Of a stretch of DNA of 40,074 nt, positions 34,522 through 40,074 are shown in pieces. A program made the translations under genes and the position numbers. The notes beneath the pieces were generated by a model. The model made no database searches. It worked only from the letters and a program-made list of their open reading frames with translations, and was not told where the DNA came from. The stretch comes from Nitriliruptoraceae bacterium (lineage in GTDB: Bacteria > Actinomycetota > Nitriliruptoria > Nitriliruptorales > Nitriliruptoraceae), in the NCBI GenBank assembly GCA_007121785.1, contig SKJX01000023.1, positions 1 through 40,074 on the forward strand. The letters run 5' to 3'. The number at the start of each line of letters is the position of its first letter. Position 1 is the stretch's first letter.

Positions 34522-35385
34522 CTAGTACTGGTCGTCGCCCTGGCCGCCGGTGACGATCTGCACGCCGGCGGAAGCGCCGATCCGCGTCGCCCCGGCGGCG
34601 ATCATGTCGCGGACGTCCTCGCGCGTGCGGACGCCACCGGATGCCTTGATCCCCATCTCCGGTCCGACCGTCTCGCGCATGAGTAGCACGTCGTGGACGG
34701 TGGCACCGCCAGGGCCGTAGCCGGTCGAGGTCTTGACGAAGGTGGCCTTGGCTTCGCGCGCGATGTGCGAGGCGACCACCTTCTCCTCGTCGGTGAGGTA
34801 GGCGGTCTCGATGATGACCTTGAGCCCAGCACCCGCTTCGCGGCAGGCTTCGGCGACCTTGGTGATATCCGCGCGGACCAGGTCGGCGTCGCCGCTCTTG
34901 AGCGCACCGATGTTGACGACCATGTCCAGTTCGCGGGCCCCGTCACGGATCGCTCGGCGGGCCTCCATCGCCTTGATCTCCGGTGGGGTCGCGCCGAACG
35001 GGAACCCGATCACCGAGGCGACCTTCACCGGGCTACCGCGCAGGTGCCCGGCGGCGCGCTTGACCCAGTAGGAGTTGACGCAGACCGACGCGAAGCCGTA
35101 GTCGCGTGCCTCGTTGCACAGCACATCGATGTCGTCTGCGGTCGCGTCGGGACGCAACAGCGTGTGGTCGATGTAGCCGGCCAGATCGCTCGGGACATCG
35201 GCACCGTTGCCGGTGAAGCCGACGCGCTCGGTCCCGCTTCCGACGAAGCGGCGCACCTTGTCCGAGCAGCTGGAGGCACACCCGCCCTCACAGTCGGCGC
35301 AGCTGTCCCCGTCCGCTGCAGCCTCGTGGCCGAGCGACCGCAGGACCTCCTGGGTGATGGCGTCGATGAGTTGGTCGGTGTTCAC
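34522..35385 (-). CDS. deoC: Deoxyribose-phosphate aldolase with N-terminal targeting and Cys-rich extension
   Basis: DeoC cleaves 2-deoxyribose-5-phosphate to acetaldehyde and glyceraldehyde-3-phosphate, via a Schiff base. The 287-residue product has an aldolase domain from about residue 65. It carries the Schiff-base Lys218 (FVKTSTGYGPGGAT), Asp154 (ELDMVVNIG) and Lys247 (GIKASGGVR). About 65 extra residues precede it. Residues 1-19 (QLIDAITQEVLRSLG) form an amphipathic helix typical of an encapsulation peptide. They are followed by a CX2CX3CX3C cluster (Cys29, 32, 36 and 40) of unknown role. The GTG start overlaps the rpiB stop by 4 nt. This enzyme is probably the signature reaction of the compartment. 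Confidence 0.93.
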   Translation of the reverse strand: MNTDQLIDAITQEVLRSLGHEAAADGDSCADCEGGCASSCSDKVRRFVGSGTERVGFTGNGADVPSDLAGYIDHTLLRPDATADDIDVLCNEARDYGFASVCVNSYWVKRAAGHLRGSPVKVASVIGFPFGATPPEIKAMEARRAIRDGARELDMVVNIGALKSGDADLVRADITKVAEACREAGAGLKVIIETAYLTDEEKVVASHIAREAKATFVKTSTGYGPGGATVHDVLLMRETVGPEMGIKASGGVRTREDVRDMIAAGATRIGASAGVQIVTGGQGDDQY

Positions 35386-35975
35386 GCGGGTCTCGTTCCG
35401 TAGCGCTCCTCGAGCTGGCCGATCTTCGCGACGCGACGACCGTGGCGCGACTCACCTCGCGGGGTGGCGAGCCAAGCGTCGACCACCTGGCGGGCCAGGT
35501 TCTCGCCCAGCAGACCGGCGCCGAGGGACAGGACGTTGGCGTAGTTGTGTTCCCGGCTGTTGCGGGCGGAGGTGACGTCCCAGCAGGTCGCAGCGCGCAC
35601 CCCGGGGACCTTGTTCGCGGCGATCGCCGAGCCGATCCCGGCACCGTCGATCACGATGCCGACCTGGCACCGGCCGGTCGAGACCTCGTGCGCGACGGCG
35701 TGGGCGATGTCGGGGTAGTCGACCGCGTCGGTGCTACGGGTACCGCAGTCGGTGACCGTGTAGCCACGATCGCGCAGGTCGGCGGCGAGACGCTCCTTGA
35801 GGTGGAACCCGCCGTGGTCGCCGCCGATCGCCAGCGTCGTGAGTTCGCCTTCGTCCGCCAGCCCCGCGCTCGTGCCGGCACCGGCGCCAGCGGGCGCATC
35901 CGCGTCGAGGTACCGCGTCACCACCTCGGCGACGGCGGCACGGACCTCCTCGGGCGTGGGCAACGACTCAGCCAC
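35382..35975 (-). CDS. RpiB/LacAB-family sugar-phosphate isomerase, microcompartment-associated
   Basis: A 197-residue RpiB/LacAB-type protein, likely isomerising a sugar phosphate that feeds DeoC. Family features include LAIGGDHGGFHLKERL, the GIGSAIAANKVPGVRA stretch and SREHNYANVLSLGAGLLG. Where RpiB enzymes normally have the catalytic Cys in CGTGIG, this protein has IDGAGIG (Asp110). An N-terminal extension (SLPTPEEVRAAVAEVVTRYL) forms a helix like an encapsulation peptide, joined by an Ala/Gly-rich linker. I chose GTG 35975, which overlaps the gntR stop by 8 nt; GTG 35993 is also possible. Substrate specificity cannot be deduced from sequence alone. Confidence 0.88.
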   Translation of the reverse strand: MAESLPTPEEVRAAVAEVVTRYLDADAPAGAGAGTSAGLADEGELTTLAIGGDHGGFHLKERLAADLRDRGYTVTDCGTRSTDAVDYPDIAHAVAHEVSTGRCQVGIVIDGAGIGSAIAANKVPGVRAATCWDVTSARNSREHNYANVLSLGAGLLGENLARQVVDAWLATPRGESRHGRRVAKIGQLEERYGTRPA

Positions 35976-36765
35976 GTGCGCCCCCCGTGGCACCGGACCG
36001 CTGCAGCTCCACGCGGTACTCGTAGCGGCCGGGGACGAAGAGCAGGTGGGTCCACTCGAGCGGCTGACCGGTGGCCGTCCAGGTGCAACGACGGATGCTC
36101 AGCAGGGCGGTCCCGACCTCGCAGCCGAGGAGCCGAGCTTCCTCTCCCCCGGCCAGCGCCGGCAGGATCGTCTCCGAACCGGTCCGCGGGGCCAGGTCGG
36201 GTGAGGACTCGGCCAGCAACCGGTAGAGCGAGCCACCCGCCAACGTGCCCTGGGCGATCGCCTGATCCGCCGCACCGAGCACCGGCAGGGGCAACCAGGT
36301 CCTGGACACCCCGACCGGCCGATCGTCCGCGACCAGGAGACGCTCGAGGTACCGGCAGGACGTGCCCTCGTCGATCCCGAGCTCGTGACACATCGCGTCG
36401 GGCGCCGTCACGATCGTCGAGTCGAGCGGGCGGTGGGTCGGGTCGTACCCCTGGCCGTGCAGCAGTTCCGTGAACGACTTGAGCTCCGGGCCATGCTGGA
36501 TGGCCGGGCTGGCGACGAACGTGCCCTTGCCCTGGACGCGCTGGACCAGCCCGTCGGCCTGGAGGTCGCCGATGGCCTGCCGGATCGTCGAGCGTGAGAC
36601 CTCGTAGCGTTCCTCGAGTTCGACCTCGGTCGGCAGCCGGTCGCCGGGCTCGAGGTCGCCGGCCTCGATCTGCGCACGTAGCCGCTCCCGCAACTGGACG
36701 TACAGCGGGACCGCCGACCGGTGGTCACGCGGTCCACCCTGCGCACGTGCGAGCAGATTCGTCAT
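35968..36765 (-). CDS. GntR/HutC-family transcriptional regulator (UTRA domain)
   Basis: A 265-residue regulator. The winged helix-turn-helix at about 20-90 shows VPLYVQLRERLRAQIEAG, LPTEVELEERYEVSRSTIR and QRVQGKGTFV. The ligand-binding UTRA domain spans about 105-255 (CRYLERLLVADDRPVGVSRT, ending EWTHLLFVPGRYEYRVEL). UTRA regulators commonly sense sugar or amino-acid-derived effectors. It is the first gene of the compartment operon and overlaps rpiB by 8 nt, so it probably controls the operon, likely as a substrate-relieved repressor. The ATG at 36765 lies in a palindromic, AT-richer stretch that may be its own operator. Confidence 0.92.
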   Translation of the reverse strand: MTNLLARAQGGPRDHRSAVPLYVQLRERLRAQIEAGDLEPGDRLPTEVELEERYEVSRSTIRQAIGDLQADGLVQRVQGKGTFVASPAIQHGPELKSFTELLHGQGYDPTHRPLDSTIVTAPDAMCHELGIDEGTSCRYLERLLVADDRPVGVSRTWLPLPVLGAADQAIAQGTLAGGSLYRLLAESSPDLAPRTGSETILPALAGGEEARLLGCEVGTALLSIRRCTWTATGQPLEWTHLLFVPGRYEYRVELQRSGATGGARG

Positions 36766-36780
36766 GATGACATGATCATG
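36762..36780 (-). promoter_or_regulatory. Candidate GntR operator over the gntR start
   Basis: A perfect 10-bp palindrome CATGATCATG (36771-36780) sits next to TCATGA (36762-36767), which contains the gntR start codon. The 19-bp stretch is visibly AT-richer than its surroundings. Its place between the nitrilase stop and the regulator start suits autoregulation by the GntR protein. It does not match a HutC consensus that I can quote. Confidence 0.4.
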
Positions 36781-36799
36781 CCCGCCGGTCAGGGGGCTG

Positions 36800-37582
36800 T
36801 CAACCACGGGCGTCGACGTAGCGCGGGTAGGTGGTCCGGGCGCGGTCGGCCGCCGTCAGGTCGACCTCCGCGGCGGCGACGGGGAGCTCCGGGGTCGTGC
36901 GGGCCAGGACCCGCCCCTCCGGGTCGACCAGGACGCTGCCACCACCGAACGTCGCGATGCCCCGGCCACCGGCCCGGTTGACCGACAGCACGTACGCGCC
37001 CGCGATCGTGGCCAGCACCCGCGCACCCGCCTCCCAGCGCTCGACCGAGGTGACCGGGGTCGCCCGCGGGACGGCGATGAGACGGGCTCCGGCCGCGCCG
37101 AGCGCACGGCCATGCTCGGGGAACCACAGCTCGGTGCAGACCATCACCCCGAGCGGTCCGACCGGGGTGTCGACGACCGGGAAGTCGACCGGCCCACGGT
37201 CGTACCAGGTGGCCTCGTGGAAGCCGGGCTCGTCCGGCAGGAAGGTCTTGCGACGGCGGGCGACGATCCCGCGTCCGCGGACCCGGACCACGGCCTCGTT
37301 GGCACGGACGCCCGCCTCGTCGACGATCGGACGGGTGGTCACCACCACCTCGGCGTCCAGGTCGTCGAGGTGGTCCGACCACCGATCGTGCTCGCTGGCC
37401 GCGGCGGCCCACGCCTGCGGATCCGCCGTGGCGGACGAAGCCAGCCACGGGGCGAACGGCATCTCCGGCAGCACGAGCACATGCGGCTCCACCCGGGCGA
37501 CCCGCTCACGCAGGGCGGCCCACTGCGGCTCGAGGTCGTCGGTGTCGGCGTCGAGTTCGTGGCAGAGCAGGCGGGTGGACAT
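36800..37582 (-). CDS. Carbon-nitrogen hydrolase (nitrilase superfamily)
   Basis: A 260-residue nitrilase-superfamily hydrolase. The catalytic triad is visible as Glu40 (VLVLPEMPF), Lys112 (ARRRKTFLPDEPG) and Cys149 (GVMVCTELWFPEH). This superfamily hydrolyses amides or nitriles, including omega-amidases and N-carbamoyl hydrolases; the substrate here is unknown. The start ATG at 37582 (MSTRLLCHELDA) follows the Arg-rich upstream frame that I discard. It lies 34 nt upstream of gntR on the same strand, so it may belong to the compartment operon, or simply precede it. Bases 37583-37740 form the divergent promoter region with nfeD. Confidence 0.9.
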   Translation of the reverse strand: MSTRLLCHELDADTDDLEPQWAALRERVARVEPHVLVLPEMPFAPWLASSATADPQAWAAAASEHDRWSDHLDDLDAEVVVTTRPIVDEAGVRANEAVVRVRGRGIVARRRKTFLPDEPGFHEATWYDRGPVDFPVVDTPVGPLGVMVCTELWFPEHGRALGAAGARLIAVPRATPVTSVERWEAGARVLATIAGAYVLSVNRAGGRGIATFGGGSVLVDPEGRVLARTTPELPVAAAEVDLTAADRARTTYPRYVDARG

Positions 37583-37740
37583 GGTTCGCTCCCGTCGGTC
37601 GCCGTCCACCGGTCCGAACGGGGATCTCCGTCGATGGACCACGCGGCGACCGGCACGCTACTGCCCGGCTCGGTGTCACGGTCCGCTCCCGACGTACGCT
37701 GCTCGGCAGGACCGGACCCGTCGACGACCAGGAGCGGTCG

Positions 37741-39297
37741 GTGGCCGACCGAGGCACGCACGGCCGACCGCGGCAGCGATTGCCGTGGCGGGGTCTGTTC
37801 GTGCTCGGCATCGGGATCGTGCTCGCCGTCCTGGCGATGACCGAGTCGGATGCCCAGGAGCCCGAGCCGGTGCACGTGCTGACGATCGACGGCGACATCG
37901 ACCGCAGCCAGGGCCCCTACGTGCAGCGCGGAGTCCGCGACGCCGAGGACGCCGATGCGGCCGCGCTGATCGTCGTGCTCGACACCGCGGGTGGGCGGCT
38001 CGACGCCGCGCTGCGGATGCATGACGCGCTGCTGGATGCGTCGGTGCCGACGATCGCGCTGATCGACCGGTCCGCGCTGGGTTCGGGTGCGCTCGTCGCG
38101 GTCGCCAGCGAGACGATCGTGTTCGGTGCCGAAGCGAGGCTCGGTGCCGCCGATCCCGGCCGACCGAGCAGCGGCGGCGCCCAGACCGACCACGACAAGG
38201 TGGTCGACGCCGTGCGGACCACCATCACCGACACCGCCGACGCACGGGGCCGCGAGCCGACGGTCGCCGCGGCCATGGTGGACCCGTCCGTCGCGGTCGA
38301 CGGGGTGGTCGACCCGACCGAACTCCTCACGCTCGACGCCGACACCGCGGAGTCGGTCGGCTACCTCGACGGTCGGGCGGACGGGCTGGACGACGCGTTG
38401 GAGGAGATCGGCCTCGCTGATACCAGGGCGATCGAGCGCGACCGCCAGCTGGGCGAGCGCGCCGTCCGGTGGCTGACCAACCCACTGATCGCCGCTGCGC
38501 TGCTGACCGCCGGCATCCTGCTGCTGATCGGTGAGATCTTCCTCGGCGCCTTCGGGGTCGTCAGCGTCGCCGGGGTCGCCGCCCTCGGCGCGTTCTTCTA
38601 CGGTCACGCGCTGGCCGGGATGGCCGGCTGGGAGGACGTCACCTTGATGCTCATCGGGTTCGGGCTGATCGCGCTGGAGATCTTCGTCGTACCGGGGTTC
38701 GGCATCCCGGGCGTGCTCGGCATGGCCGGGGTGCTCGGCGGCGCCTGGTCGACGATGGTGGGGCCGGACCTGGACATGGTCACCACCGGCGCGATGGTCT
38801 CGACCGCGGCCACGATCGTGATCGCGTTCGTCGCCATCACCGTCGGGATCATCGCGCTGCTGGCGCTCGGTTCGCGCAAGCGCAAGGAGGACCGTGACCG
38901 CGCGCAGGCCCGGGGCGAGGGCGCACCCGGCGAGCCCGACCACGAACCGGCCGGCTGGCTGAAGTGGTTCGGCGACGGCGACCGGCTCGCCCACGACGAC
39001 CCACCGAACACCCCCGGGGGCGGGAACGCCGATCCGAGCGAGGACGCACCGCTGTCGGCTGCCGCGGCCGCCGCCTCACGCCAGGGCGCGGTCGGCGTCG
39101 CCGCCAGCGACCTGCGTCCCGCTGGTATCGCGGAGTTCGATGGGTTCCGCGTGGACGTGGTGACCCTCGGGGACTACCTCGAGAAGGGCGAGGCCGTCGA
39201 GGTGGTCCGTGCCGAGCGGTACCGACGGGTCGTGCGGCGCGCACGCAGCTCATCCACGCCGGCCGACGCTGACGAACCCGGACGCAGCGACGGCTGA
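37741..39297 (+). CDS. NfeD-family membrane protease (ClpP-class)
   Basis: A 518-residue NfeD-type protein. After an N-terminal membrane segment (about 18-36) comes an extracytoplasmic ClpP-like serine protease domain with HVLTIDGDIDRSQGPYV, LDTAGGRLDAALRM and the catalytic region SALGSGALVAVASE (Ser115; likely base Lys153). Then come several membrane helices (about 248-380), a polar Asp/Gly-rich linker and a C-terminal OB-fold NfeD domain (VDVVTLGDYLEKGEAVEV). The GTG at 37741 is preceded by AGGAG, 8 nt upstream. It pairs with floA 111 nt downstream, a conserved combination in bacteria linked to membrane organisation and quality control. Confidence 0.93.
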   Translation: MADRGTHGRPRQRLPWRGLFVLGIGIVLAVLAMTESDAQEPEPVHVLTIDGDIDRSQGPYVQRGVRDAEDADAAALIVVLDTAGGRLDAALRMHDALLDASVPTIALIDRSALGSGALVAVASETIVFGAEARLGAADPGRPSSGGAQTDHDKVVDAVRTTITDTADARGREPTVAAAMVDPSVAVDGVVDPTELLTLDADTAESVGYLDGRADGLDDALEEIGLADTRAIERDRQLGERAVRWLTNPLIAAALLTAGILLLIGEIFLGAFGVVSVAGVAALGAFFYGHALAGMAGWEDVTLMLIGFGLIALEIFVVPGFGIPGVLGMAGVLGGAWSTMVGPDLDMVTTGAMVSTAATIVIAFVAITVGIIALLALGSRKRKEDRDRAQARGEGAPGEPDHEPAGWLKWFGDGDRLAHDDPPNTPGGGNADPSEDAPLSAAAAAASRQGAVGVAASDLRPAGIAEFDGFRVDVVTLGDYLEKGEAVEVVRAERYRRVVRRARSSSTPADADEPGRSDG

Positions 39298-39408
39298 GGC
39301 CGTCCACGGCCGGTGGCCGCAGGTGACACAAGGTCGCCTCGGCACCACTACCGTGTCGAGCTGTCACCGGGGGGATGACCTCCTCGGCGCTGGATCTCGG
39401 AGGTTGGT

Positions 39409-40074
39409 ATGGACGGCACGCTCGTCATCGTGATCGCGGCTGCGGTCTTCATCGGGGCGGCGCTCCTGCTGTACTTCGTCCCGATCGGCCTGTGGATCAC
39501 CGCGCTGTTCTCCGGCGTGCGGGTCGGGCTGGGCACCCTCATCGGGATGCGGCTGCGCAAGGTCAACCCGGGCGAGATCATCCGCCCGCTGATCAGCGCC
39601 ACCAAGGCCGACATCGAGCTGGACATCGGGCAGATGGAAGCCCACGTGCTCGCCGGTGGCGCGGTGCAGGGCGTCGTCGATGCGCTGATCTCGGCCGACC
39701 GCGCCAACATCGAGCTGCCGTGGAAGCGTGCGACCGCGATCGACCTGGCGGGCCGCGACGTCCTCGAAGCGGTGCAGGTCAGCGTCAACCCGAAGGTGAT
39801 CGAGACCCCGCGCATCGCCGCGGTCGCCAAGGACGGCATCCAGGTGATCGCCGTCGCCCGCGTGACCGTGCGCGCCAACATCGAGCGCCTGGTCGGTGGT
39901 GCCGGCGAGGAGACCATCATCGCCCGCGTCGGTGAGGGCTCGGTGTCCTCGATCGGCTCCGCGGACAGCCACAAGGACGTGCTGGAGAACCCCGACGACA
40001 TCTCCCGCCGCGTCCTCGAGCGCGGTCTGGACGCCGGGACGGCGTTCGAGATCCTCTCGATCGACATCGCGGAC
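39409..40074 (+). CDS. floA: Flotillin-like protein FloA (partial at window end)
   Basis: The first 222 residues of a FloA/YqfA-type flotillin-like protein; the frame is still open at the window edge. A membrane segment (about 4-34, [21 protein letters not shown]) is followed by the conserved block [20 protein letters not shown]. The SPFH-like domain comes next, with [20 protein letters not shown] and [13 protein letters not shown]. FloA scaffolds lipid-raft-like membrane domains. The ATG at 39409 has GGAGGTTGG directly upstream. Its placement after nfeD is the usual arrangement. Confidence 0.92.
   Translation, partial: MDGTLVIVIAAAVFIGAALLLYFVPIGLWITALFSGVRVGLGTLIGMRLRKVNPGEIIRPLISATKADIELDIGQMEAHVLAGGAVQGVVDALISADRANIELPWKRATAIDLAGRDVLEAVQVSVNPKVIETPRIAAVAKDGIQVIAVARVTVRANIERLVGGAGEETIIARVGEGSVSSIGSADSHKDVLENPDDISRRVLERGLDAGTAFEILSIDIAD

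Noticed and set aside
1-40074. CRISPR array, insertion sequence or prophage
   Set aside because: No regularly spaced repeats, transposase motif, integrase or phage structural gene was seen on either strand.

Overview
The window is high-GC chromosomal DNA from an actinobacterium. The evidence is the principal sigma factor, an actinobacterial-type DUF3151 gene beside dnaG, a single-chain glycyl-tRNA synthetase, an Sfp-type PPTase and frequent GTG starts. A deep-branching lineage such as Nitriliruptoria/Egibacter/Euzebya is a plausible host, but that placement is inference.

Layout. (1) 155-4042, minus strand: housekeeping genes rpoD, dnaG and a DUF3151 gene. (2) 4043-5547: a gene-poor stretch with a broken LVIVD-repeat-like fragment, then a small secreted protein. 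(3) 5778-18277, plus strand: a two-gene biosynthetic cluster. One gene encodes a protein of about 3,880 residues that fuses a fully reducing, C-methylating polyketide synthase module to one peptide synthetase module and a thioesterase (KS-AT-DH-cMT-ER-KR-ACP-C-A-T-TE). An overlapping gene encodes the Sfp-type phosphopantetheinyl transferase that should activate it. (4) 18207-20899: an unidentified minus-strand gene remnant, an M61 metallopeptidase and a decayed vapC toxin gene. (5) 20972-30499: mixed single genes, namely PspC protein, ManA, small hypothetical and membrane proteins, GlyRS, thioesterase, lipoprotein cytochrome c, M50-like protease, spermidine-synthase-like protein and a HAD-like protein. 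(6) 30496-36765, minus strand: a tightly packed bacterial microcompartment operon preceded by a nitrilase-family gene at 36800-37582. (7) 37741-end, plus strand: nfeD followed by floA, which is cut by the window edge.

Microcompartment operon. In transcription order it reads GntR/UTRA regulator, RpiB-like isomerase, DeoC aldolase, double BMC-T, BMC-H, BMC-P, CoA-acylating aldehyde dehydrogenase, single-layer BMC-T, BMC-P, BMC-P. Most genes overlap or nearly touch. The shell set and the DeoC plus aldehyde dehydrogenase core fit the Haliangium ochraceum-like, sugar-phosphate-using microcompartments. The likely route is isomerisation of a sugar phosphate, aldol cleavage to acetaldehyde and glyceraldehyde-3-phosphate, and oxidation of the aldehyde to acyl-CoA inside the shell. 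No phosphotransacylase, alcohol dehydrogenase or sugar kinase is present in the window.

The two systems most worth attention are the single-protein reducing PKS-NRPS with its own PPTase, and the DeoC/RpiB microcompartment. In the latter the isomerase has Asp where RpiB enzymes usually carry the catalytic Cys, and the aldolase has a cysteine-rich N-terminal extension.
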